Source: Bacteroidales bacterium UBA4772
GTDB taxonomy: Bacteria > Bacteroidota > Bacteroidia > Bacteroidales > VadinHA17
Assembly: GCA_002403305.1 (NCBI GenBank)
Contig: DHHM01000022.1
Coordinates: 90,340-154,339, forward strand
Direction of reading: 5' to 3'
Length of the DNA stretch: 64,000 nucleotides
Shown here: positions 55,101 to 63,066 of the stretch, in pieces
Numbering within the stretch: the stretch's first letter is position 1
Layout: every line of letters begins with the position of its first letter
Made by a program: the position numbers and the translations under genes
Notes under the pieces: model-generated
What the model saw: only the letters and a program-made list of their open reading frames with translations
The model's database searches: none
Told to the model about the DNA's origin: nothing

Positions 55101-58100
55101 CTCGATGCGACCGTTGCCGGAGGGGAAGCAGGGTTTACCTATAAGTGGAGTCCGACGACAGGGCTTGACGACAGCAACATACAGACACCGACGGCCAAGC
55201 CTTCAGTGACCACGACCTACACCGTCACCGTCACCGATGCCAACGGCTGCCAGGCTACAGATAACATTACCATCACCGTTCGGCCGGCTCTTACCCTTAC
55301 GCTGGCTGTTGATGACAGTTCAATCGGGACCTGCCCGGGTTCTGAGGCTCATATCACCTCCACCGTCGGCGGCGGTGAGCCGGGATATACATATCTATGG
55401 ACGCCAGCTGCCGGACTCAGTTCGGATATCGATCCCAACCCGACGGCCAAGCCTGCTGCCACCACCACCTACACACTTACGGTGACAGACCAGAACGGCT
55501 GTACCGTCTCCCGCGACATCACCATCACCGTTGTTCCGGTTCTGACGGTCACTGCCTCGGCCGCTGACCCGCTGATAGGCACCTGTCCGGACTCCAAAAC
55601 AACGCTCAACGCGGTTGCTCTTGGGGGCGAACCGGGTTACACCTACAGCTGGCTGCCTGTGGCAGGACTTGACAACCCGTCGATACAGACGCCGCTGGCC
55701 AAGCCGCTGGTGACTACCACCTATACTGTCACCGTCACTGACAACAACGGTTGTACGGCCACCGCTGACGTCACAGTCACGGTTGCCCCCGATCTTACTG
55801 CCGTGGCTACGGCTGATGACCTGACTATCGGCACATGTCCGACTTCGGTGTCGCATCTTGATGTCACCGCCAGCGGTGGAGAGCCGGGTTATGCCTATCT
55901 CTGGTCTCCCGTAGCAGGGCTGAGCGACCCGAACAGCAAGACGCCGACGGCCAAGCCGGCTGCCACGACGACATACACTGTCACCGTGACCGACGCCAAT
56001 GGTTGTCAGACCACTGCCGCCGTTACGATAACGGTAGCCCCGGCGCTTACAGTGACCGCCACGGCCGATGACTACAATATAGGTACATGCCTCTCTTCCG
56101 TTGCGCAGCTCACCGCCGTTGCAGGAGGAGGCGAGCCGGGTTATACCTATCTCTGGTCGCCTGCTGCAGGGCTCAGCGCAACGGATATAGCTGATCCTGT
56201 TGCCAAGCCGGCCGTCACCACGACCTACACCGTGCTGGTCACCGATGTGAATGGCTGTACGGCCTCCACGACGGTCACCATAACCATTGCTTCCGAGCTG
56301 ACGGCCACGGCGACAGCCAGTGATCCGAACATAGGCACCTGTCTCACCTCCGTCAGCAATCTTGACGTCACAGTCACCGGCGGTGAGACACCGTATATAT
56401 CATACAGCTGGGCACCGTCAGGCGGCCTCAGTGATCCGAACATCAAGAACCCCGTTGCCAAGCCGCCGGTGACCACCACCTATACGGTGACCGTCACTGA
56501 CAACAACGGATGCACTACCACGGCCAATGTAACGGTTAACGTCCTTCCCGATCTTGCAGTCACGGCTTCTGCCGACGACCTCTTCATCGGCACCTGTCCG
56601 ACCTCAAGGTCGAACCTTGATGCCACCGTCACAGGCGGCGAGGCAGCGTACAGCTACAGCTGGGCACCCGTTCCCGGGCTCAACAACCCGAATGTTGCCA
56701 ATCCTGTTGCCAAGCCTTCAGTAACGACAACCTACACGGTCACCGTCACCGATGCCAACGGCTGCCAGGCCACTGATGACATTACCATTACCGTTCAGCC
56801 GGAGCTGACTGTCTCAGCCGTGGCTGATGACTACATAATCAGCACCTGCATTACCTCGGTGTCCAACATCACGGCCACTGCCATTGGCGGCGAGGAGCAT
56901 GCCGGCGGCGGTTACACCTGGAGCTGGGCTCCCTCGGCAGGTCTCAGTGCAACGGATATACCCAATCCTGTTGCCAAGCCGGCATCAACGACCACCTACA
57001 CTGTCACCGTCACTGACGCCAACGGCTGTACTGCCGTCAACACCGTCACCATCGAGGTGCGTGCGCCGCTGGCAGCGATTGCCACGGCTACCGATTACCT
57101 TATCGGTGACTGTCCCGGGCAGTCGACCACCCTTGACGTGGCTGTCACCGGAGGAGAGGAGATTTACACCTACAGCTGGGCTCCGGCGGCAACACTTAAT
57201 GATCCGAATATCAAGAGTCCTGTTGCGTCGCCCACGGTGAATACTACCTATACTGTTACCGTTACCGACGCCAACGGCTGCACAGTCATGGCTGACGTTA
57301 CAATCAACATTGCTCCGCCGCTTACGGCGACGGCAGCTGTTGATGATGACCCGATAGGCGAATGCCCGCTCTCCGTAGCTCACCTGAGCACCACGGTCAG
57401 TGGCGGCGAAGGCGGATACACATATCTCTGGGACAATCCGGCGACGCTTGATGACGCCACGAAGGCCAACCCCACTGCCAAGCCGGCGGTCTCAACCCTC
57501 TATACGGTCCTGGTGACCGATAGCAACGGCTGTACCACCACTGCGCAGGTGCAGGTCAATGTGGCGCCGCCGCTGACGGTGACAGCCAGCGCAGATGACT
57601 ATATCATTGGCGCATGCCCGTCTTCGGTTGCACATCTTACAGCCATCGGTGCCGGAGGTGAACTGCTGCTCTCGGGAGATTATACCTATAACTGGTCGCC
57701 CGCAGCCGGGTTGAACTACACCAATGTAGCCAGTCCTACAGCCAAGCCGGCAGCAACGACAACCTATACTGTCACCATCACCGACAGGAACGGCTGTACG
57801 GCCAGTGACCAGGTTACCATTACGGTCAATCCTCCGATAGTGCTGACCACCACTCCGGTTGTCTATGCCGGCGGTTACAACATAACCTGCAACGGTGCCA
57901 CTGACGGTGCCATTGATCTGGGTGTCAGCGGCGGCGAGGCTCCGTATGCATACGAATGGACCGGTCCTGCCGGATACACTGCCATAACTGAGGATATCAG
58001 CGGGCTTGCCGCAGGTACTTACAGTATCACTGTCACCGATGCCAACAGCTGCATCTCTGTCACCACCGTCGTGCTGCTGGAGCCGGCGCCTCTGACGCTG

Positions 58101-61100
58101 GGCAAGACACCCGATGTGGTGCTGGCATGTTACGGTGATGCTACTGCCACCGGCTCGTTCACCGTCTCGGGAGGCACGGCGCCATACACCGTGATCGTTG
58201 TGAGTGACAACACTGGTGCGAGTGTTACCATCACAGGCACCTCTCTTGCCTTCACCGGTGCTGCTGCAGGAACCATCACTGCCGGTGTGACCGATGCCAA
58301 CGGCTGCTATGCCGAGGCCTCGATCATCATCACCCAGCCACCGGAACTGATGCCGGGCTCCGTTGACGGAGACCAGGAGGTCTGCTTCCTTGGTAACCCG
58401 ATGCCGCTCAATGAGGTGACAGCACCTGCCGGCGGTCCGGCCGTGATACTCTTCCAGTGGGAGAGCAGCATTAACGGAGGCTCAACGTGGAACATTGTTC
58501 CCGGTGCCACCATGGCTTCGTACGATCCTCCTGCCGGCATTATGCAGACGACACATTTCCGTCGCCGCGTAAATTCAGCAGCATGTGATCCGGCATACAG
58601 CAACGAGGTCGTTGTGACCGTTAATCCGCTGCCTGTGGCTTCCATTGCAGGAGCAGGATTTGTTTGTCCGGGTGATCCCGCCACACTGACCGTCACGGTT
58701 ACTGTCGGGGTATCGCCCTTCACAGTAGTTCTCAGCGACGGCACGTCGGTACCCAACTACGTCAGCGGTGACCCGATAACCGTCAATCCGCTTGTATCGA
58801 CCACCTATACAATCACCTCGGTTACTGACAGCAAGGGATGCACGGTCTCTGCACCGCATGCTGACCTCACCGGTTCTGCCACCATTGATGTGAAGGTTGT
58901 GCCGGAGATCCTGCTTCAGCCCGTCAATGCCACTGTCTGTGAGGATGATGTCGCAACTTTCGTCACTGACGCAGGTATGACCACCAACCCGCTGTACCAG
59001 TGGTTTGTTGACACAGGTTCAGGCATGACGCCAATGGCGGGTGAGAATGCCGCCACTCTCCTTGTGACAGCAACATCAGCCATGAACGGCAACCAGTACC
59101 AGGTTGAGATATCCGGTGACTGTCCCGTGGCTGTGCTGTCGGACATCGTGACCCTCACGGTTGATGAGAAGCCCGAGATCACCAGCCAGCCTGCAGATGT
59201 AACGCTCTGCGCCGGCGAGGATGCCGTCTTCACCGTTGACGCGGGTGTCACCACCAACCCGACATACCAGTGGTATGTTGATACCGGTTCAGGCTGGACA
59301 CCGGCTGTCGGCGCCCGTTACCAGGGAGCCAGCACCGCCACGCTGACGGTAGTGAGTACGCTGGAGATGATGTCAGGATATATATATATGGTAAGGGTAT
59401 CAGGAACCTGCCTGCCTTATGCCGAGTCGGCTCCCGTCACGCTGACGGTGACCCGCCAGGCTGAGATCACGCAGCATCCCTCGAGCCTCACCCTCTGCGA
59501 GGGCGAGACGGCGACATTTAGTGTCAATGCCGGTCTCACCACCAACCCGTCATACGAGTGGGAGGAGAGCAGTGACGGCGGCGCCACATGGTCGCTCATT
59601 CCCGGTGAGACCAATGCCTCATATATCATCGCAGCGGTAGCCACTGCCGGCGACAACACTGCCTACAGGGCTATAGTGCACAGCAGCTGCGGGTCGAGTG
59701 TGACCTCGCTGCCCGCCTTCCTGACGGTTAACGAGCTGCCCGAGATAGTGGATCAGCCTGATGATGTTATAATCTGCGAGTACGCCATTGCCGACTTCAT
59801 TGTCGATGCGGGCGTCACCACAGGTGCAACCTACAGGTGGCAGCGCAGCATTGACGGAGGCACCAACTGGAACAACCTCACCGAGACGGCCACCTACTTC
59901 GGAGTCTCGACGATGAATCTCAAGGTCAACGGCACGCACCGCACCATGAGCGGAGACATGTTCAGGGTGATAGTCAGCGGCACATGCCTGCCTCCTGACA
60001 CCTCTGCGGCTGCCCTGCTGACGGTCAACACTGCGCCGGAGATACTTTCACAGCCGCTGGCCTCGACCATATGTGAGAATACCAGCACTGCATTCACCGT
60101 CGCGGCACAGGGCACGGCCCTGACGTACCAGTGGTTTGTTGACATCGGTGACGGTCTGGGCTTCAGCTCCATCACTGACGCCGGTGTATACTCCGGTGCC
60201 ACCACGAACGTGCTTTCGCTGACGGCGGTGCCGCGTACATACGATAACTACCGTTACCGCGCAGAGGTTGAGGGCAGCTGTCTGCCAAAGGCCATCTCGC
60301 AGACGGTACAGCTCGATGTCTTGATTGAGACACTCATAACGCAGCATCCTGCCGACTCGGCTATATGCGAGTTCATGACTGCCGGTTTCACCGCCCTGGC
60401 TGACGGAGCGAACCTCACCTACCAGTGGCAGTTCTTCGACGGCGCGGCATGGACTGACCTGACCAATACCGGGCTCTATCTCGGTGTGCAGACCCCGAAC
60501 CTTATGGTCTTCGGTCCTCCGCGCACCATGGACGGCACCCGTTACCGTGTGGTCATCGGAGGCGACTGTTCGGCTGACCTTATCTCGGATGAGGCAGTGC
60601 TTACCGTCTACACGGCACCGGAGATATCGGATCATCCTGACGAGTTCAGGGGCTGCCCCGGCGGCAACGCTACCTACAGTGTAGTAGCTGCCGGCACCAA
60701 CCTGGCCTACCAGTGGCAGGTCAACAGCGGATCGGGCTTTGCCGATGTGACCGATGGCGCTGTCTATTCAGGCACCAACACACCCGATCTTACCATCAGC
60801 AACCTGGATATCTCCATGAACGGTTACCTGGTAAGGGTGGTTGTATCAGGTACCTGTCTGCCGCCTGTCACCAGCTCGTTTGCACCGCTGAGGGTTTACA
60901 TGGAGCCTTCCATCATCACTGAGCCGAATGATGCCGAGGTGTGTGACCAGACCGGCACGGCCTTCTTCTCGCAGGTGTTCAACACCGGCGCGGGAGAGAC
61001 GACGGTATGGCAGGTAAACAACGGTTCGGGATGGAGCAGCCTGAGTGACGGTGCTCTCTACCAGGGTACCCAGACACCTCAGCTGGTGATCATGAACGCC

Positions 61101-63002
61101 GTCAACGCCATGAACGGATGGCTCTACAGGCTTGAGATAACAGGTCCGTGCGGTGTCTACTACACACGCGAGGCACTGCTGACGGTCAACGCATGGCCGA
61201 CGGCACAGATCGCTCCTGTTGACACCCTGCTTGTCTGCGGTGGCATTCCCACGCAGCTGCACGGTAACCCGGCAGGCGGATCACTGGTATACGCGAACCA
61301 CAGATGGTTCGGGGATATCGGACCGCTGAGCCGGTACAATGTGGAAGATCCGGTGTTCAACACCTCCATGGCCGGCTACTACAGGCTGGTCTACCAGGTG
61401 ACTGACAGCAAGGGATGTGTGGGTCTTGACACCCTCGTGATCGAGGTCGAGAAGCCTGTTGCCATGTTCACGGTTGACGCTCCTTCGGGATGCCAGCCGC
61501 TGACGGTCAACTTCACCAACGGATCAACGGGGTACACCTCGTTACTCTGGGACTTCGGCGACACCCAGACATCGACGGATGTCAACCCGACCCATACATA
61601 TCCAAATGCAACCTCATCGCTGGCCTACTATACGGTAAGGCTGGAGGTCACATCGGCGAACGGGTGTGTCTCTTCGATGGAGAACAACATCACTGTCTTC
61701 CCGGAGATACTCTCTGATTTCATCATCAGTGATGACACCATCTGTTCCGGAGAGAGCGTCATGCTCTCGACGCTGCCTGGGGCGTACAAATATGACTGGA
61801 CCTACGGCGACGGTAACGTTGAGTCTGGGTCGAACGTGATCAGCCATGTATATTTCAATTCAGGTACTGATCCGGTGACTTACAATGTCACCCTGAGGAC
61901 TGAATCGTTCTTCGGCTGCATCAGTGAGACGACCCTGCCGCTGGTTGTTTACCCGACCCCGGTGCCAGCCTTCACTGCCACACCTGCGTCGCAAGTCTTC
62001 CCGGCTGCCACCGTCACCTTCACGAACAACACCAATGCCGGCAACTGGAGCTGGCTCTGGGAGTTCGCTGACGGGAACACCTCGACGGAGACCTCGCCGG
62101 TGTACACCTATGCTGCCCCTGGCGACTATGATGTCAGTCTGACGGTCAGCAACGGCATCTGTACAGAGTCGGTATCGCATACGGTGAGGATACTGCCCAC
62201 GCCGCCGATAGCCGCCTTTGACTCGATACCGTCAGGCTGTATGCCGTGGAACATAGCTCCTGTCAATAATTCGCTCTATGCAACAGGCTATTACTGGGAC
62301 TTTGGTGACGGGCACACCTCCAACGCCATGAACCCGAATTATACCTATGTGCAGCCGGGCACCTTCCAGATCACACTCACGGTGACCGGTCCGGGCGGAA
62401 ACGACACCCATTCGCAGATAGTGCATGTCTATCCTTCGCCAAGGGCGTACTTCGACGTCTCACCGGCGAAGGTATATGTCAACGACGAGCAGGTGAGGCT
62501 CTTCAACCTCACCGAGGGCGGTGACAGCTTCATCTGGGAGTTCGGTGACGGCGACACGTCGCATATACGCGATCCGTACCACAGGTACACCACCGAGGGT
62601 ATCTATGACATCACGCTGCACGCATATTCGGCCAACGGCTGCTATGACACCTATACGAAGTCGCCGGCAGTGACTGTCGAGCCCTTCGGCGACCTGGTCT
62701 TTGCATCAGTCTTCAAGCCCAGTCCTGACGGTCCGATAGAGATAGACGAGCTGCCCAACAGCGGTGACGCCATGGATATGTTCTTCTTCCCGCCGATCAG
62801 GGAGACGGTGCTTGAGTACCATCTGCAGGTCTTCAACAGGTGGGGTACGCTGATATTCGAGACGTTTGACATCAACATACCGTGGAACGGCTACTACAAG
62901 GGCCAGCTGTGTCAGCAGGGGGTCTATGTATGGCTTGTGGAGGGCAAGTATGCCAACGGCCGGCCGTTCAAGAAGGCTGGTGACATCACTCTGCTGCACT
63001 GA
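46194..63002 (+). CDS. Giant multidomain surface adhesin (SprB/PKD/Ig-like arrays) with type B T9SS domain
   Basis: One uninterrupted frame of 5602 residues. The signal peptide is about residues 1-37 (AIKALVLLFFMVIPFAVVQS). In order: a unique N-terminal region to about 600; four Ig-like repeats (605-959); five 92-residue PKD-like repeats (1248-1707); mixed PKD-like units; three SprB-type units near 2450-2695 (DLQCYGDNSGAIDLTVTG); fourteen repeats of about 85 residues with IGTCP (2696-3881); two more SprB-type units; eight Ig-like repeats (4237-5001); five PKD domains (5088-5497, for example LLWDFGDTQTSTDVNPTHTY). The end (LQVFNRWGTLIFETFD, QGVYVWLVEGKYANGR) is the gliding-motility type C-terminal domain for T9SS export. 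Such proteins act as adhesins or gliding filaments. No enzyme domain is seen. It lies alone between terminators. Confidence 0.95.
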   Translation: MKSFLYLKSVGGQAGFAIKALVLLFFMVIPFAVVQSQPVWVPTTPSTGTVGPMSIPINCGIDRAGTIYIIVLNYNNPSAQSPGTIRSQAINPTAPGIVFNAVIPIAGADINAILQVIAGSLAPNTYHTIYLVAADAANVLQATSVRLNATTLPCPKIQVQDFFGNMGECVNLGASGMFQVNPLASVPTGILAGSQWTIDWGDGSPIWTYTSSADNDLPPPQIHNFSTTTNCAYVGTWTVKNPCNEFYAKQGVFVIHGRDIPLDGDGLLQMQETTTGDVDIVYVCEGSEHDIELRDISIWNCQTPTVPPPLNPSDYDNESPRTIQFVYGETPAGAVMNTITGNVLIGGSNIANGANGYVGPVIGPLSPPNPNTLTDVITIPATCKAGERFYVYLKDWNKCNPFLDENTDYVSEDFIIEVIPAPPAPAVVTPQEYCFDGVAPTLTATISLAGNTLNWYDDAALTTLLYTGNPFTHGMTAPGVYDFYVTETSGVNGCEGPPSQIDLYIREELSRPGPITGPSEVCINATGQVFSVAADPPTYPIGGTTEYIWSVPAGWTITSGQGTKEITVDIGGSAGSRTVSVVNQYTTDPRCPSPARTFNVTVSPLSVGGTVSGTSPICFGSSVTLTLSGHTGTVQRWERRLLPSATWTNVANTTTSYTYTPPTAGTWEFRALVRSGSCSSTYSSVRTIQVDPASVGGTISGGITPICLGSSTGVMTLSGYTGSIVRWQYRRNGGSWDNIANTTPTLNHTPSQSGTYDYRVRVQSGVCSAVYSNLRTIVVNPLSVGGSVTGGTTPICIGSSTGVMTLTGYTGTVVRWQRRLNAGAWSNIANTNATYSEVPSSAGTWEYRAEVQSGVCASVYSVPQTIIVIPPSVGGTISGGSTPICPGESTGAMTLSGYTGAIVRWEKRVNGGAWSNIANTNATYSEIPSSSGTWDYRAYVQNSPCGGTYSSVRTIIVRPAYNAQLHDNISICNNAAADFNIVLSGGTPPYTINYTRNGSAQPQLNGYTTGTNVSTGILTTGTYVYTLTSVVDADGCNAQSLGTPITVTVGAALVDATISGSGDGCDGSASWFSLNVNGGAPPYVVTYTYDGGGNTSVAGYNNGDHIDLGTPAVGPHTVHIVSIRDACLNLVPSLPADYSFAIYAIPNAGGTTNNTPDLCNGGTTDIVLQSTVPNTDFTWSVTNIPAVTWVNAPSGGTIANGNGVSIAQLLAHTATSPTTVTYAITPSGPLPTSCPGPQITRNVVVNPSGQVNDPANQELCAGSATTAVNFTTNRTGGTTTYSWTNNNTSIGLGAGGSGNIPAFTAINGGTSPVTATVTVTPSFEGCPGTPQSFTITVNPAGQVNDPADQVRCNGAATAAVNFTTNRTGGTTTYAWSNSNTSIGLGANGTGNIPSFTATNTGTSPVTATITVTPSFEGCAGAPDTFTITVNPSGQVNDPADQVRCNGAATAAVNFTTNRTGGTTTYAWSNSNTSIGLGANGTGNISSFSATNGGTSPVTATITVTPSFEGCAGTPQTFTITVNPSGQVNDPADQTRCNGAATAAVNFTTNRTGGTTTYAWTNSNTGIGLGANGNGNIPSFTATNGGTSPLTATITVTPSFEGCAGTPQSFTITVNPSGQVDDPADQVRCNGAATAAVTFTTNRSGGTTTYAWTNSTPSIGLAASGNGNIASFIATNTGTAPVTATVTVTPSFEGCAGTPQSFTITVNPTPVLTSTLTPPALCSNSAFTYTPTSLTAGTNFSWTRLAVAGITPAGPASGVNGVSETLRNFTSATIPVTYEYTLTANGCSNVQNVVVNIKPEPVIADQSASVCSGETLTHHILLDNFTNPADNVTFTWPAPVLSGGLTGGTARSVPSSADMTDSFVNTTGLAETATYTVTPVYNGCVGEPRDIVVTVGSQPVLGNLDMFACSAVPTGLILAVAPTSSPATTYDIDLITVQAGLIPAAGNAVAASGIADVNYLANDRFTNQTGVNRTVTYHVRPVFGATCIGDWVNVVVTIRPQPVIAPGQVQTVCSNTAASREILLVPANTPAGSTFSWPLPVMSDGSVQGTTGTNVPADPAGTPHITDTFENYGAAPITATYTVTPYSSFGCAGTPVDVVITVNPEPAAPVITGDNMLCTNETNVIYMVPSTPGSSYTWTVPASVGTKIFDVSSNAIIITAASSAGSGAITVTETNSYGCTGPAGSFNVDVLAPSPVSTITGDDVVCALETAGYSVPNNAGSIYTWTLPTGAALIGDPSAASITVTFGTISGNITVREVNAAGCITNHTPLPVTVRPLPTAIISNSGTICVEDTHPINISLTGTAPWDVVYAINGVDQPALNIAASPYTLNANISGNYTITSVTDANNCTNVGIGNATVSHFPVPTATISGTTAVCAGQSAVITVTLTGAAPWDFIYTDGVTPVTVTNHPVNVFTFTVTPAAATTYTLVSMEDNNGCTGTLSGSATVTINAQPVLSFAVTDLQCYGDNSGAIDLTVTGSASNSFAWMGPDGFTAGTEDISGVKAGLYNVTVTSGDGCVASGQTTVFEPSLLTLTSTGNITILCNGDPTGTGSFTAAGGTGPYTFSTLVNTSGATLTPAASSVAVTDAGGGTITVQVTDAHMCTAQATITVTEPSALNLSATTANILCYGGNNGTIITSVTGGTPPYLYAWTASGGGSGLTAGAPSQGGLTAGTYDVTVTDANGCQITGSWTLTQPDAMVVTVTTDDNLIGTCSSAQLNATVTGGVEPAGGYIYSWSPVAGLSAANIANPVAAPASTTTYTVTVTDANGCVKSASVVVNVAPVLTAVAYADDNLIGTCPSSQTQLHVNVNGGEAPYSFSWLPVAGLTPANIQNPVARPAATTTYTVTVTDANGCIATANVTVNVAPELDVTVTVDDNLIGTCPGSLAHLSATATGGEGGYTYLWDNAATLDDATKFNPTAKPAATTTYTVTVTDANGCTDQASIVVNVAPDLSVAASADDMFIGTCPTSVSHLDATVAGGEAGFTYKWSPTTGLDDSNIQTPTAKPSVTTTYTVTVTDANGCQATDNITITVRPALTLTLAVDDSSIGTCPGSEAHITSTVGGGEPGYTYLWTPAAGLSSDIDPNPTAKPAATTTYTLTVTDQNGCTVSRDITITVVPVLTVTASAADPLIGTCPDSKTTLNAVALGGEPGYTYSWLPVAGLDNPSIQTPLAKPLVTTTYTVTVTDNNGCTATADVTVTVAPDLTAVATADDLTIGTCPTSVSHLDVTASGGEPGYAYLWSPVAGLSDPNSKTPTAKPAATTTYTVTVTDANGCQTTAAVTITVAPALTVTATADDYNIGTCLSSVAQLTAVAGGGEPGYTYLWSPAAGLSATDIADPVAKPAVTTTYTVLVTDVNGCTASTTVTITIASELTATATASDPNIGTCLTSVSNLDVTVTGGETPYISYSWAPSGGLSDPNIKNPVAKPPVTTTYTVTVTDNNGCTTTANVTVNVLPDLAVTASADDLFIGTCPTSRSNLDATVTGGEAAYSYSWAPVPGLNNPNVANPVAKPSVTTTYTVTVTDANGCQATDDITITVQPELTVSAVADDYIISTCITSVSNITATAIGGEEHAGGGYTWSWAPSAGLSATDIPNPVAKPASTTTYTVTVTDANGCTAVNTVTIEVRAPLAAIATATDYLIGDCPGQSTTLDVAVTGGEEIYTYSWAPAATLNDPNIKSPVASPTVNTTYTVTVTDANGCTVMADVTINIAPPLTATAAVDDDPIGECPLSVAHLSTTVSGGEGGYTYLWDNPATLDDATKANPTAKPAVSTLYTVLVTDSNGCTTTAQVQVNVAPPLTVTASADDYIIGACPSSVAHLTAIGAGGELLLSGDYTYNWSPAAGLNYTNVASPTAKPAATTTYTVTITDRNGCTASDQVTITVNPPIVLTTTPVVYAGGYNITCNGATDGAIDLGVSGGEAPYAYEWTGPAGYTAITEDISGLAAGTYSITVTDANSCISVTTVVLLEPAPLTLGKTPDVVLACYGDATATGSFTVSGGTAPYTVIVVSDNTGASVTITGTSLAFTGAAAGTITAGVTDANGCYAEASIIITQPPELMPGSVDGDQEVCFLGNPMPLNEVTAPAGGPAVILFQWESSINGGSTWNIVPGATMASYDPPAGIMQTTHFRRRVNSAACDPAYSNEVVVTVNPLPVASIAGAGFVCPGDPATLTVTVTVGVSPFTVVLSDGTSVPNYVSGDPITVNPLVSTTYTITSVTDSKGCTVSAPHADLTGSATIDVKVVPEILLQPVNATVCEDDVATFVTDAGMTTNPLYQWFVDTGSGMTPMAGENAATLLVTATSAMNGNQYQVEISGDCPVAVLSDIVTLTVDEKPEITSQPADVTLCAGEDAVFTVDAGVTTNPTYQWYVDTGSGWTPAVGARYQGASTATLTVVSTLEMMSGYIYMVRVSGTCLPYAESAPVTLTVTRQAEITQHPSSLTLCEGETATFSVNAGLTTNPSYEWEESSDGGATWSLIPGETNASYIIAAVATAGDNTAYRAIVHSSCGSSVTSLPAFLTVNELPEIVDQPDDVIICEYAIADFIVDAGVTTGATYRWQRSIDGGTNWNNLTETATYFGVSTMNLKVNGTHRTMSGDMFRVIVSGTCLPPDTSAAALLTVNTAPEILSQPLASTICENTSTAFTVAAQGTALTYQWFVDIGDGLGFSSITDAGVYSGATTNVLSLTAVPRTYDNYRYRAEVEGSCLPKAISQTVQLDVLIETLITQHPADSAICEFMTAGFTALADGANLTYQWQFFDGAAWTDLTNTGLYLGVQTPNLMVFGPPRTMDGTRYRVVIGGDCSADLISDEAVLTVYTAPEISDHPDEFRGCPGGNATYSVVAAGTNLAYQWQVNSGSGFADVTDGAVYSGTNTPDLTISNLDISMNGYLVRVVVSGTCLPPVTSSFAPLRVYMEPSIITEPNDAEVCDQTGTAFFSQVFNTGAGETTVWQVNNGSGWSSLSDGALYQGTQTPQLVIMNAVNAMNGWLYRLEITGPCGVYYTREALLTVNAWPTAQIAPVDTLLVCGGIPTQLHGNPAGGSLVYANHRWFGDIGPLSRYNVEDPVFNTSMAGYYRLVYQVTDSKGCVGLDTLVIEVEKPVAMFTVDAPSGCQPLTVNFTNGSTGYTSLLWDFGDTQTSTDVNPTHTYPNATSSLAYYTVRLEVTSANGCVSSMENNITVFPEILSDFIISDDTICSGESVMLSTLPGAYKYDWTYGDGNVESGSNVISHVYFNSGTDPVTYNVTLRTESFFGCISETTLPLVVYPTPVPAFTATPASQVFPAATVTFTNNTNAGNWSWLWEFADGNTSTETSPVYTYAAPGDYDVSLTVSNGICTESVSHTVRILPTPPIAAFDSIPSGCMPWNIAPVNNSLYATGYYWDFGDGHTSNAMNPNYTYVQPGTFQITLTVTGPGGNDTHSQIVHVYPSPRAYFDVSPAKVYVNDEQVRLFNLTEGGDSFIWEFGDGDTSHIRDPYHRYTTEGIYDITLHAYSANGCYDTYTKSPAVTVEPFGDLVFASVFKPSPDGPIEIDELPNSGDAMDMFFFPPIRETVLEYHLQVFNRWGTLIFETFDINIPWNGYYKGQLCQQGVYVWLVEGKYANGRPFKKAGDITLLH
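48006..49070 (+). repeat. Ig-like repeat array, 4 copies of about 89 codons
   Basis: Each unit begins SVGGTISGG or a close variant, followed by TPIC, a GYTG..VRWQ.R core, a W.NIANT turn and a TY or S.VRTI.V end. Lengths vary slightly. The units are related but not identical in DNA. Confidence 0.9.
49935..51314 (+). repeat. PKD-like repeat array, 5 copies of exactly 92 codons
   Basis: Five units of 276 bases with no indel, total 1380 bases. Each starts SGQVNDPADQVRCNGAAT or close to it and ends FEGCAGTPQSFTITVNP. The central three are the most similar, also at DNA level, and the first and last units are the most divergent, as expected for expansion from the middle. Confidence 0.92.
54279..57836 (+). 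repeat. 14-copy repeat array of about 85 codons (IGTCP repeats)
   Basis: Each unit reads LTVTASADDxxIGTCPxS, then xHLxATxxGGE, GYTYLWSPxAGL, PTAKPAxTTTYTVTVTDANG and C, closing with a V.P linker. A Cys pair (GTC and NGC) is kept in nearly every unit, suggesting one disulphide per domain. Units 3 and 13 share a distinct variant (YLWDNAATLDDATK), so block duplications occurred. Confidence 0.92.
58902..61196 (+). repeat. Ig-like repeat array, 8 copies of about 95 codons
   Basis: Units start PEIxxQPxxxxxC, have a YQW core and a Y.V.VSG.C end, with two cysteines per unit as in classic Ig folds. They are more diverged than the preceding arrays, so probably older. Confidence 0.88.
61455..62684 (+). 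repeat. Five PKD domains
   Basis: Each has a WDFGDG-type motif: WDFGDTQT, WTYGDGNV, WEFADGNT, WDFGDGHT and WEFGDGDT, followed by HTY or VYTY and a Y.V.L.V strand. They form the stalk next to the type B sorting domain. Confidence 0.9.
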
Positions 63003-63033
63003 TCACGGAAGCATACGGTCTACAGATAAGGAA

Positions 63034-63057
63034 GAGGCGCCCTCATTGGGGCGCCTC
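63034..63057. terminator. Strong hairpin between convergent genes
   Basis: GAGGCGCCC and GGGCGCCTC form a 9-base stem with a 6-base loop, 32 bases after the adhesin stop. The following TTCTGTATCTT is only a weak T-run. It also lies just past the end of the small minus-strand gene and could serve both. Confidence 0.65.
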
Positions 63058-63066
63058 TTCTGTATC

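Noticed and set aside
46194..63002. Many long antisense open frames within the adhesin gene
   Set aside because: They are shadows caused by the biased, repetitive codon use of the sense gene; none has independent start context or domain signal.
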